NCBI GenBank assembly: GCA_019914995.1
Contig: CM034143.1
Coordinates: 1,242,501-1,306,500 of the forward strand
Reading direction: 5' to 3'
DNA length: 64,000 nt
Origin: Acanthochlamys bracteata
Lineage: Eukaryota; Streptophyta; Magnoliopsida; Pandanales; Velloziaceae
A program made the translations under genes and the position numbers. The notes under the pieces were generated by a model. That model made no database searches and had not been told where the DNA came from. It was given only the letters and a program-made list of their open reading frames with translations. Shown here piece after piece: positions 37,677 through 48,660 of this stretch. The first letter of the stretch is position 1. Each line of letters starts with the position of its first letter.

Positions 37677-37716
37677 GGAACAGCTGCTATTGGTGATTCA
37701 AACTAATGGAGATCCT
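37677..37716 (+). repeat. Duplicated exon fragment after the ODB1 stop codon
   Basis: The 39-40 bp that begin at the first base after the stop repeat exon 4 bases 37554-37592 (GGAACAGCTGCTATTGG, TGATTCAAACTA, TGGAGATCCT) with one inserted A. Confidence 0.92.
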
Positions 37717-38007
37717 TAGTTTCTTATTAGTTCTCTATATAGGGATGTCTGTAATGTGAAATGATTTCTTTTTGGACGCATATTCTATGTATTTGTATTG
37801 ACTAATTTAATGGTTTCCTCAATCTATTTGGGTAATATGCAGCCTAAATGGTAGACAACCAACTCAAAGTAAAATTGAAGATTTTGTTTTGGCTCAGTGT
37901 TTCTGATGAATGAGATCAGCATGGTATACCCTTTTGGTATTTCTAAATTAGCAACTGTACCATTTTCTATGTAAATATTTATTCATATCCTCATCACTAG
38001 TGCATAA

Positions 38008-38203
38008 GAGTGCGTTTGGTAGGCATATCAAACGCTGCTTTTTAACTTTTTTTTTTTATTTTACGTTTTTCAATATATATTTTATAATTATTTAGAAATT
38101 TTATTTAAAAATTTAGATAATGTAAAAAAATTTTACGTAATGAGATCTTTTTATTATATATTTTTAAAAAAATTTTATTTTATAAGCAATTTCAAACACA
38201 CTC
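38008..38203. mobile_element. Family A MITE, TAA target duplication
   Basis: 196 bp. Left end GAGTGCGTTTGGTAGG and right end (reverse complement) GAGTGTGTTTGAAATTGC. Both flanks are TAA (38005-38007 and 38204-38206). The interior carries the family block ATGAGATCTTTTTATTA. Confidence 0.85.
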
Positions 38204-39714
38204 TAAAACTGTCCTGTGGATTCTTCAGTGTTCTTATCATCAGTGATAACAACAGCTTCAACTATGTCACCAAACCTGCTCAAAGTATTTCTTCATGGTA
38301 TCCTTTGGTGTTTCACATACCAACCCTCCTACAAACACTTTGGTATATGTTGTATCACCATATCTCATGTTCGGTGGACTCATGTTATTCCCTTCTTCTT
38401 CTCTTCTAAAACTTACCACGAACAAATATGAAACTCTTTCTCTCTTGTAATAGAAAGCTTGGTGATCAAGAAGTGTTTAGCGTGCTGTTGATAGAGAAGA
38501 AAAGATCAAAAGAAGTTTTGTTGATGATAATTTGTTTTGACAAGAATGAAAAAAGTTGGAGGGAAGAAGAGAAGGGAAAGAAAGTGAAGGAAATGAAGAT
38601 GCTTAGGGTGTAAATTTAAATTAAATTTTAAAATGTTTACTAAAAAATAAAATTTTATATTAATTCTACATTAATAACAAGTTTTTAAAATAAATTAATT
38701 TTTTTTTTGATAAAAAAAATTTATATTAAAAATAAATTTAAAAAAATAAAATTAGTGGCATAGGGAAAAACGAACTAACAATAAAGAGATGAATAGTACT
38801 AGCTAGCTATAGATCTCATTGAACAGCTTCATTTTTTTTGACAAAAAAACTATTTTGGATAACTCTATATTTCTCTTTTAATAATTGCTTTCTAAAACTT
38901 AATGCCTTAAAAAACCACTTCTCAATAAATTATTTCTTATAAAAAACACGCACTTTATATTAAATTAAATATTAGTTACTAAAAGTTTCTCCAATATAGA
39001 AATTGTTTGGAAATCTTCTGGCATACCATAAAGGCTTTGGATAGTGTGCGGTGCCTAGATCCAGGACATGGACTCGGCAATTCGAAGTCAAAAGTTGCAT
39101 CACAACTTTGCACCCTAAAATTTTACAATTTGACATTTTTTAGTGCAAACGTGTTATATTTCATCCTAGAAAATATAGCACATGCGATCAATATTCCAAA
39201 AGTATCGGTTATATTATCGAATAAGGAATCAACAGTATTATCGATCTCATTCTAATAGTTACAGAAAAAAATTATTGAACAAAATTGTCGATAATATTTC
39301 AATCTAAATGTTATTTTTGTCGACATGTTATATCGATATACAACTCAGATTTCACCATATTATCGATTTAGCTTATAAACATGCAATACAAGTGTCGTCT
39401 AAGATATCTTTCTAATTTTTAAGAATATAATGCAAGTATCGATTATATATCGACCTATAAACATACAATGCATATATCACTATATCGATGGCATCCTAAT
39501 ATTCACGGAATAATATTATAGAATTAAGTTATTGAGAATACTTTGATCTCAACCACTACACTATCGACTTATTTGATCAATATATAATTTAGGTTTTGAC
39601 TACGTTACGAGATTAAACAACTTCTATGTCAGCAATGAATAAACAACTTCTCAACACCTTTTGCTAGAGTGGTAGAAGCATTGTTTTGTTAAAGTATTGG
39701 TCGGTAATTTTTTA

Positions 39715-39900
39715 GGGCATTTATCTGAAGTAAATTTTGAAAAAGTAAACTTTTAAAAAGCGAGTATTTTAAAAATGAGTTTAGAAAATGAATTAAAATT
39801 TTTATATTTGATGTAATGGAAATGAATTTCAAATTGATTTTTTGTGTTAGATTGCGAGTTAGAAATTATTTTTTTAAAAAAAAAGTGAGCGCCAACTAAA
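39715..39900. mobile_element. Decayed family C-like MITE
   Basis: Starts GGGCATTTATCTGAAG and contains family C-like blocks (TTTTAAAAAGCGAG, ATGAGTTTAGAAAATGAA). The right end is not clear, so the limit is approximate. Confidence 0.4.
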
Positions 39901-39917
39901 CTACTACACATTGTCGA

Positions 39918-40124
39918 ATGCGTTTGGCAACACATTTCAGAAAAAAATAATTATTCAAAATTTTATTTTACAATAATTTTTTATAATATTTTATAAAATT
40001 TATTTAAAAATTAAAATATAATTTTATATAATAAAATTTATTATTATTATTATTATTATTTTAAAATTAAAATAATAAAAATCATTTATTAAAAAAATAT
40101 TTTTTAAATATACTCCAAAACGCA
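39918..40124. mobile_element. Family A-like MITE, decayed
   Basis: Left end ATGCGTTTGGCAAC and right end in reverse complement TGCGTTTTGGAGT enclose an A/T-rich interior with an ATT trinucleotide run. The flanking duplication is not evident. Confidence 0.5.
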
Positions 40125-40339
40125 GATTGACAATGCTATTTTATAGAAAAGCTAGTAGCTAGTTGCAGGCGATCACTAGGAAGTGCTTTATGCAAATTGT
40201 TAATGAGTAGGTGATTAATTTTTTACTATTTCATCTTTCTTAGTTTATGTGGTGTATTTTAAGACACAGCACATATAAAATAATAAAGTTTATATGAACT
40301 TTTGGTGAAACCTGAGAGGATCTTCTAAATTGTGCGAAA

Positions 40340-40412
40340 TGGGCCGATATAACCATATGAAGGCCCAAAGCTAAGACCACATGTTTTTCAAAGTTACAAC
40401 CTTACATGGGCC
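40340..40412 (+). promoter_or_regulatory. Cluster of three GGCCCA/TGGGCC motifs upstream of WHY2
   Basis: TGGGCC at 40340-40345, GGCCCA at 40362-40367 and TGGGCC at 40407-40412 lie 140-215 bp before the WHY2 start codon. Such site II/TCP elements are common before plant genes for mitochondrial proteins. Motif reading only. Confidence 0.5.
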
Positions 40413-40554
40413 TGAAGGAAATCCATTGGGTTGTTGTACCCATTAATTGGGGCGTCAAGAAATTTCTCAGGAGTTCAATTAACCAAACTCACTCTCTGCC
40501 ATCTCGCTTTCAGTCAGAATCGGGTCGGCGAAAAAGTAATTCTGCGCTTCGAAA

Positions 40555-42306
40555 ATGTTCAAGCTCTCCCGCTCTCTACTCTCACTCCACAGGCAAGCAA
40601 ATCTCTTAATCCCTAAAAAGACCTTAATATCTACGACTCTCTGAAAATTGTACTTGTTAATCTCTTTCTGATTCTTGTTTCTTGCTAGCAAGAGTGATTT
40701 TATTAGATTGTTAATGTTTGGGTTAGTTTCTAGGATTTCTACATTTAGATTTCGTTGCTCCTTTGTTCTTTGATGGATTTGAGTTGTTTAGATTGGTTTT
40801 GATGAAATACTTAAGTGTGTATAGTGTTATACCGTTTTGTATGTAGATGATTAGATCTCCTTGTACGTTGTAATTGAAATAAATCATTTTGTTTTGCGGT
40901 CAGAGAAATTTATGGAGTGGTGCCGAATATTTGGTTGTTAAGCTCTTAAGTGGCATTATTATATAAAACATTTTATGTATTGATCGAGCTTAAAATGTTA
41001 GAGCTTCCTTGCTGATTTAGACAGGTTAGCTGTATATGCATCATGTTTAGTTGAAGTTGCTATGGGCGTGTTTCAAATGCCTGTAACTGAATTTCGTGAA
41101 AGTGAAAAATGGCAAGTGGAGTTTCTTGAAGAGTTCAGTTTTTATGTTTCAATTGATTCTTGAAGTGGGTTGGAAGTGAGTTCAGAGAGAGGAATGCAGT
41201 GGAACTTAAGTTCTATTTGTGCAGAACTGGAACTCGAGTTTTCAGTTCTGTTTGCAATTAAAACACAAAAAGTTTGTGGAACTCCAATTCTGGCGGGAGA
41301 AACTGGAGTTCTCCACCAACTTGAAACACGCCCTATGTTAATGTAAGTTGCTCTGGTTGGTATTTCTTACATCGATGGGTTAGACTCTTTGCACTAAGTT
41401 GGTTTTCGTCATCAGGTTTGTTTTTTTACCCCTAATTGAATTATAATTTCAACACTTTAGACTGGAAGTTAGCCCTTTTAGATCAAGTTTACCAATGGAC
41501 TAGATAATCTGTGCTTTTTCATTTGTCTTAAATGGTTGTTCGACTTTATGTGTAAATATACAAGATTTAACAGGTTTTCCATCTTGTACTACATCTTTAA
41601 ATTTGATCGCAATCAGAGGAAGATAGTTAAGTTAGTCCACAAATAGACTCGTTGCTGGTTCTAATTTTGTGGGCTCCTGTATCAACCATTCCCTTTACAC
41701 ACGATTATGGGTCTGACAAGAAAATATCAATTGAGCAGGAAGAGGCTGGCGTCTAGAATCAGTAATATTGAGGATATTTCATGCCCAAGCAACAATCATT
41801 TTCGGTTTGGTATATCAACCATTAGAACGGACGCGAAGAAAGATGGTATGCTTGAATATAATCAGGTCAAGTTTTTATTTATTACCTAAGTGGTTGTCTT
41901 CATCTAAACTGTATTCTTGTTTAGATGTAGGATCGACCTCAGGTAAAACTTATGCAGACTATGCAATTTTCAAGGGAAAAGCTGCACTTATCATGAGTCC
42001 TATTCCACCAAAGTTCACTAAGAAGGATGTACGTGGAATATCTTTAGAGGTTTGTTGTGTATATGGTTTGTGAATGAAATGCTTTCATTACTAATAAATG
42101 ATCTTTCCCTGAATTAGTCTGGTGGTTCCTTTGTTGACAAGAACGGTGTTGTCATGCTGAAATTTTTGCCTGCTGTTGGTATAAGGAAATATGATTCAGA
42201 GAAAAGGCAGGTAATTGTTGATAATTTTTTTGCTATTTTATTAAACTGTACCTGCTTGTATCATCTTAGCTGATTCAGAAATGCTTATACTATGTTGATT
42301 CTTACT

Positions 42307-42345
<39 letters not shown>

Positions 42346-44688
42346 GGAATAAATTGGTTAAGATAAAACAAGTAACCTGTTAAAGGTCAACCTTTTGTAT
42401 ATACAAACAAGAAAACAATGCTTACTGTCTGCCTTTTTTTTCAGTGCTTTTTATTTGTTGGTAATCTGTGCTTTTTATCTTTTGCTCTGAGATTTTTTCC
42501 TTTTTATAGCTGATTACACATTTTTTTCTATAGATCTTTGCTCTATCTCCTACTGAAGTCGGATGTTTGATAAGCCTAGGTCCTACAGAATCTTGTGAAT
42601 TTTTTCATGACCCTTCAATGAAGTCAAGGTGGTGTCATATTTCTGTTACATTTATCATTTTGATTGAGTTATCCCCAGTTCTCCTTTTCTGTATGTAGTC
42701 TCAAAATTTAATACATGATGATGCAGCCAAGAAGGTCAAGTCAAGAAGACGCTGACTGTTACTCCACTTGCCAATGAGGGTGGCTATTTCATTAATTTGA
42801 GTAAGCTCTATGGATAATCTCTTGTGACAATCATACTGTGCGAAAGCTGTAGAAGTCCTTGTTGGTAACTTGTTCCCTTTCTTGTCTGCTTATGAGCATG
42901 TCATCCCTCCACATGTCGATTATGCAACTCAATAAGGGTTTGAACAGAGTGTCTGTCAGGGATGTTAATATAGAATATAAAGTTGCAGCTAGGTTAAAAC
43001 TGCATAACTTCCCATTTAGATGGATTGTGCATCTTTTTCCATGCATTACCTCATAATCTTGTCTCATGTTGTCGTACAGCTTATGATGCTATTGGCCTCC
43101 TTTTTGGGCCATTGTACATTATGTGCCCTTGTTTTTAAGTTTGTGTAGTTCAAGTGCATTTGTCAGCAAGTGCATGCGCATATGTGAACAGGTATGCAAG
43201 TCCGTGTGCATGGCTACTCATTTTGTGTCCAGATTCAGTTTTTGGTTTGAGCAAGTAGATAACTACCATGAAGATGGGTGATTTAGCTTTAGAACTTGAA
43301 CAATGTTAGTGTAATTAGAACTGGAACATGGTATAACTCAATGAGCGAGTCTGACTTGCAGTAGGGATGGATAGGCCCATCTACCTTGTAATAAAGCTTG
43401 TAGAACTCGTCACACTGCTAAAGAAAATGTGAGTGTAATAAACTATGATCTAGTAAACAAGTAACATTTGATTTTGGCAATTGCCTAATCTTGTAACTCA
43501 GGCATATGTACTGTATCCAAGTAAATCTTAGTAAAGCACACAATCTTGTTAATGCAAGAATTTGGGAGGTGAATAAGCTGAATTTAGTTCTGGAATCATA
43601 TTTCAACTGTTTTGTTTCTGGTAGATAGAGCTTAGAATGGATCAAATAAGTTCGGTGATAATATTGGTTCTGATAAATAACTATCTTAAGGACTTTCTGT
43701 CTAGCTCCAAATGACCATCCTTTAAAAAAGTTTTAGCTCTCTAAGCAAGCCCAGCATTCCTACATTCTCTGCAGTAATTTTCTGAAATGTGGATTTGTGC
43801 AGATGTCTTGAATTCTGTTCAGAAAACGACTGACCGTTTCTCAGTTCCTGTTACAAAGGCTGAGTTTTCTGTGATGCGGACAGCCTTTAGCGTAAGTGCT
43901 ACTTGAAAGCATACTTTACGATTACTTCATCATGATTCATGAATATTCCGAATAATTATTTTACAATGCGGATTTTTTTCCTAATTAGTTATTGTCCTGT
44001 GTTATTTTATAGAATGTGTTATCTCGATTGTTACAGAAAGAAAATACTGGCTTCCTAGGTGTTAACTACTGATTTGACAGATGGAATTGGTTCTACGATC
44101 TATCAAATTCTAGAGTAGATGTACTCTTTGGATAGCCACTATCTTCGAGTTATGTGCTTGTTTGTAGCAGTTTTCTGTTGGATGTGCCAGTTTCTGTAAT
44201 TGTTGATTGGCATCGTAAAACCAATTTGCAGAAAGTTTGCAGCTTTTGAGTGTCACAATAATTGTGACTATTTGAAAGGGGAATCGAACGGCTTTTACTT
44301 TAATCTATGAGTTGCTTCAGTTCTAATTTTATTGCTTGCAGCCTCACTTCAATTTATGGTCATCTCACAGCCATTTAATGTGTCTGATTCATTTTTCTGC
44401 ATAATTATTTCATCTTGGTAGAGACATAGATATCTATAGTAGATTTTGTGGTCCCTGTGCCTTACTAGTCTGCAACTCCCCATAGTTCTTACTGACTTGT
44501 GTAGCATCTTGATATGTATTTATATGTCTGCCCAGTATTATGCTTCACTACTATCTCTATGCATTTTTTCTCAGTTTGCATTGCCACACATCATGGGCTG
44601 GGACCGAGTTGTACGGCCACATCGAGAAACGATTCAACCGAAGAGGCTGGAAACGCACCTCAACCTGGACGATGAATGGGCTAGGTGA
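40555..44688 (+). CDS. WHY2: WHIRLY2, mitochondrial single-stranded-DNA-binding protein
   Basis: Eight exons: 40555-40592, 41739-41845, 41925-42049, 42118-42210, 42534-42628, 42727-42800, 43803-43891 and 44575-44688. All phases fit and give 244 aa, near the usual WHY2 length. The N-terminus ([13 protein letters not shown], basic with no acid before residue 22) is a mitochondrial presequence. The Whirly fold starts near residue 57 with [13 protein letters not shown], where KGKA (65-68) is the family's hallmark motif for DNA binding and oligomer assembly. [26 protein letters not shown] and VTKAEFSVM are also family signatures. It ends [11 protein letters not shown] plus a divergent acidic tail (LNLDDEWAR) typical of WHY2. 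Whirly tetramers and 24-mers coat ssDNA and suppress microhomology-mediated recombination in organelles. Intron 1 needs a GC donor (AG/GCAAGC), the only reading that keeps phase. A family B MITE lies in intron 1 and an (AG)n run in intron 4. Confidence 0.92.
41064..41333 (+). mobile_element. Family B MITE, best-preserved termini, TAT target duplication
   Basis: 270 bp inside WHY2 intron 1. Left end GGGCGTGTTTCAAATG; right end (reverse complement) GGGCGTGTTTCAAGTT. Both flanks are TAT (41061-41063 and 41334-41336). Less A/T-rich than the other copies, suggesting it is the youngest of the family here. Confidence 0.9.
42308..42342. repeat. (AG)n microsatellite in WHY2 intron 4
   Basis: About 17 uninterrupted AG dinucleotides. 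A simple repeat likely to vary in length between individuals. Confidence 0.95.
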
Positions 44689-45823
44689 TTTTTGTTGAGC
44701 ATCGCCTGTGGACAGAGAAAGTCTTGTTGCTTTGATCAATACGTATAGAAGACTCTGCTCGCTGCTATTGGTGCTATCCATTGTTCAGGTCCTATAGAAT
44801 GTGGGATATTTGCCCTTGGAGATCATACGTTAAACATGCGGTTTGGGATGTGCTCACTTTTTTAGTATGAACTTCTGTTATTCAAGGTTCAAGTCCTGGA
44901 TTGGTTCCTGAATTATGTGGCTCAACAGCGGTGTTATGTTGTTCGCCGCGTTATGACACTCTTCTTGTCTTAAATGCGTAGTACTTGCATAATCCCGTTC
45001 TGAATTGTTGAATTAATTTCATGTCATATATTGTGAATATGCTATATTTTGCGCATCGCCGTGAAACATCTACATTTGCTCAAATTAATCAGCGATTAAC
45101 AGTAAGGGAATAATAGTTGGGGCACGGTATAAATAGAAGTGCCAAGACGTGCAGTCTAAAAGCTTGATAATCTTGAGCCTTTTTAGATCTTAATAACACA
45201 AGAAAAGCTGAGCTATACACAGAAGGGCTTGTTTATCTATACTTTAAATTTAATTTTTTTAAAACTTATTTTCAACTAAATTTTTAACTATTTTAAACTA
45301 AATTTTTTTCCAAAAATTCACTTTTAAAATTCAAATTTTAAAACTAAAATTTTTACTTTTAAATTCACTTTTAATACAAACTAAATACAAAAAATCATTT
45401 TTTATCAAACTTATTTTCAACTTCAAACTTACTTTTTACAAATTTATTTCTAAAAACTAAGTTTAATACCAAAGTAAATACGTCCGAAGCTAGCAGTGTA
45501 GATCCCACTATGCCGTGATATTGTAAGTGATTAATACTGTTACTTAAAATGGAATATTCACAAAACAAACAGAAAATCGTCAAGGTCCAGGTGTAATACT
45601 GATCTAATAAATATCACCTTGACAAAGAGTATTCTTGACCCCAATAATCAATCATTTACAGCATAAATTCCTCTCTCTGACTCGATTCTTTGGATAAGGA
45701 CTATACATCTCTGACCTTGATCTTGATCTCAGTATGTGAGTAGTTCGTCTTCTTGGGGCTGATATCAGAATGCGGGTAGATTGCCTTTTTGGGACTGCTC
45801 TCAGTATGGGAATAGGTAGTCTT
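44689..45823. other. Convergent spacer between WHY2 and the DUF2062 gene
   Basis: WHY2 3' UTR and flank to about 45060, then a family C MITE (45225-45485), then the presumed 3' UTR of the DUF2062 gene. No further coding sequence was found. Confidence 0.55.
45225..45485. mobile_element. Family C MITE, GAA target duplication
   Basis: 261 bp. Left end GGGCTTGTTTATCTATAC and right end (reverse complement) GGACGTATTTACTTTGG. Both flanks are GAA (45222-45224 and 45486-45488). The interior repeats blocks such as TTCACTTTTAAAATTC and ACTTATTTTCAACTTC. Confidence 0.85.
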
Positions 45824-48660
45824 CTATGGGCTAGGAGGCACAGCACTAAACCTTTGAACAAGATACTTGAAGCATGGCAACAAAAACAAGTAAAGAGTAC
45901 CGAGGATGAATGGTACAGCAACCAGCCAGCCTAGCAACTGCAGGAAAAGGAGGCATCAGAGACCTTTTATGATGTTAAAGTTCTTCTTGACACTCAGTAC
46001 ACTGTCTACAGAGCATTTATTAGTGACATAGAACAGGTAAATTTAAGAGAGTTAATGCCTGAATAGAATCTTCTTCCGCAAAATTGAGATATGTTTGTTT
46101 GTGATCCCATCATTTGCTACATCAGTCATAATGACCAAATTGATAACAATCTTAGTAGTCAATCAGTTTTGTTAGTCAAGAACATAATCCATCTGTCACT
46201 AGAACTTGTGATAATTTTAATGTATCCTTCCATACAGCTTTGCCACAATCGCAACCGTAGGGAATTTTATCAAATTTGTTTCTCTTATTGCATAACAAAT
46301 TCAGGCAGAAATTTTATAAGGAAGGTTTCCAAAGAAGGTCTTACTTTGCTTTCCACTAATATTTTTTTTTTTATCATTGTCCACCCCATGTAGCTTAAAA
46401 TTTCATTTAATCTCTGATAGAGCCACCACAGCTACATCATGTGTGTCTGTATCTTATTTGCATGGTATACATATCTACACAATTGTATCTTTTCCATGCA
46501 AATAAGATACAGACACACATGATGTAGCTGTGGTGGCTCTATCAGAGATTAAATGAAATTTTAAGCTACATGGGGTGGACAATGATAAAAAAAAAAATAT
46601 TAGTGGAAAGCAAAGTAAGACCTTCTTTGGAAACCTTCCTTATAAAATTTCTGCCTGAATTTGTTATGCAATAAGAGAAACAAATTTGATAAAATTCCCT
46701 ACGGTTGCGATTGTGGCAAAGCTGTATGGAAGGATACATGCAAATACTGCAAAAAATTGCATAGTACACTTTCCTGTTTTAACTTAGAAAGTCATGGATG
46801 ACTACGAAAAAACTTCATTATTTAATTAAAAAGCATCACATTCAATCTTTCTGCTGATTTCAGTAGTAATCTTGGATCCCAAGCGTAGTTGCTTTGAAAG
46901 TAAACGTAAGACAAATCTGTCAACATGAAAAAGCAAAATTTCACTAAAAGTTATGACATGTCCAAAAGAAAAAGCAACTGACCGCATGTAGAACACCTTG
47001 TAGGACTTCTCGTGATGCTTGTCCAGTTAAAACCTTTTTCAGTGCATCAGAAGTCAATGGGAGATGATCGCCACCAGAGATTATCTCACCCAAGCGCAAG
47101 AAGGGTATTACTAAACTACAATAGAGATTGGATATAAGAATGCTTCACTACTATGATACAGACGAACTATGAAGTAGGATACAGAACAACTTCATGCCAA
47201 CAACTTGTTCAATAAGTAGACACGGCTATTGCGACAAATATGAAACTTCACCATGATCAAAGAATATGTAAGATAATTTATGAAATATTTCCTTCACAGG
47301 AGCCATGATGTCTTCACTCTAGGAAGTTTTAGCACATTTGCTTTTTAATAGTGTATGCTTATTGAATCTAGTTGGGACTATAACTCCAGTTGGAGCTAAA
47401 ATTGTTCTAAAACAAAAAGTTTAGTAATCCTCGCATCATCAAATGCTAAAACAGCATAGCAGGCTAGATAATCAAGATCATCCATTACTAAAAAAAGTGT
47501 TGACTATTTAGTGCAGACGTATCTCTTAATAGATGAAGTTACAGAAAGAATTCATGACGTGCGAAACATTCATGATAAAAACATTAAAGAAAATCATTTC
47601 TATGTTTTATAGGTATGAGGGCTTCTTCCAACATAAACCAGAAAAGACATAAACCAAAGACATGCAAGATTGATCACGGCCTACAGTTACAGAAGCTATA
47701 AATGCTGTTTGCAATGATGTAAAAACAACAGATTAAGAGGGACATTAGAGGCTGTTAGATAGTTTATATAGGACAGGCTTTGGTACAGATTTCTACATAG
47801 CAAACAGGATTTGTTTATTGGAAAAATTCAACTCATAAGCTATTTAGAACTACTAAGGACAATAAACTACGTGGCATGTGCAGCATTCTCCTTACAAATT
47901 TGTGCTTTCTAATATATCCCGATCTAAGATAGTATCAGGCATTCCAGTTCCTAATTTGTGCATAAAGGTGTTAGCTCAACGCATATCTTTTTAGTTCAAT
48001 TCATTGTACTCTACATCAGAATATGAAAGCTGAAGCTACTAACCAAGATGACAATCATTTGAGAGCATGTACCTGACATGATGGTATCTTAAACTGAAAC
48101 ATAATACATAAAGAACAAAAACACCAAGATTACCTCAACTCAATTGGAGTAGCGATAAAATTAGCAAGCATCACACTTGGTGCATGACATCGGTTTCCAA
48201 GTGCCGCAATCGCCAGCCCACAGAGAAAAACAGTTACACCTACATCAAGCAGCTCACCTCCTAATTCATGAACATTTATAATTTTGTTTCCTACATATAT
48301 ATTCAGTTCTAAAAAAAAGGAACACTTGAAAAAAAAATTACATACATATGTAATTCATTGACAAATAAAATTGATTTTACCACAAATTGGGAAGATTCCC
48401 AGAGTCAATCCAAGTGCAACAGAGAAGGCCAACTGTTTCGGTTCAGTTCCCCTACATTAAAAAAATTTAAACAAAACAAAAAACATAAAATTCAGACCGA
48501 GAACTTTTAGGAAAATTCTTAGAAAATCGAAAAAAATTTTGAAATGTTGACAGATAAATTTGTGGATTTATTTCGTTGACTACCTTCGAATGATGTGAAG
48601 AAGTGGATCAACAACTTTCCTTTTGAGCCACGGAATCAATCCGAATCTCGAAATGGACAT
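45824..48660 (-). CDS. DUF2062-domain membrane protein
   Basis: Five exons on the minus strand: 48660-48584, 48451-48381, 48239-48134, 47115-46983 and 45937-45824. Phases 2, 1, 2, 0 agree and give 166 aa. The protein starts MSISRFGLIPWLKRK and carries the DUF2062 signature in order: GTEPKQLAFSVALGLTLGIF, VTVFLCGLAIAALGNR, CHAPSVMLANFIATPIE and FLRLGEIISGGDHLPLT. Three hydrophobic stretches (about residues 36-50, 51-65 and a C-terminal LGWLVAVPFILGTLYLFLLP) suggest a small multi-pass membrane protein. The family is shared with bacteria and its biochemical role is not established. Start context and length match plant homologues as I recall them. The last intron (45938-46982) holds the perfect palindrome. 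The 5' leader contains a GA run at 48752-48779. Confidence 0.88.
46220..46739. repeat. Perfect palindrome: two 246-bp arms, 28-bp spacer
   Basis: Left arm 46220-46465 and right arm 46494-46739 are exact reverse complements over 246 bp, including an 11-base homopolymer run. The spacer is 46466-46493. Direct words CATGCAAATA occur at both edges of the right arm (46495-46504 and 46737-46746). The element lies wholly inside the last intron of the DUF2062 gene. The two open frames here (46091-46393 and, antisense, 46566-46769) share the same 57-residue end only because the arms are identical, and are not genes. Confidence 0.95.

Larger units (their letters stand above)
37717..40330. other. Intergenic between ODB1 and WHY2, MITE-rich
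   Basis: ODB1 3' flank to about 37990, a family A MITE (38008-38203), unassigned sequence with weak short frames, AT-rich DNA with many ATCGAT/TATCGA words (39150-39600), a decayed family C-like MITE (about 39715-39900) and a family A-like element (39918-40124). No gene was supported. Confidence 0.55.

Noticed and set aside
46091..46769. Two open frames (100 and 67 codons) with identical protein ends on opposite strands
   Set aside because: They are a by-product of the identical palindrome arms within an intron; neither has gene features.
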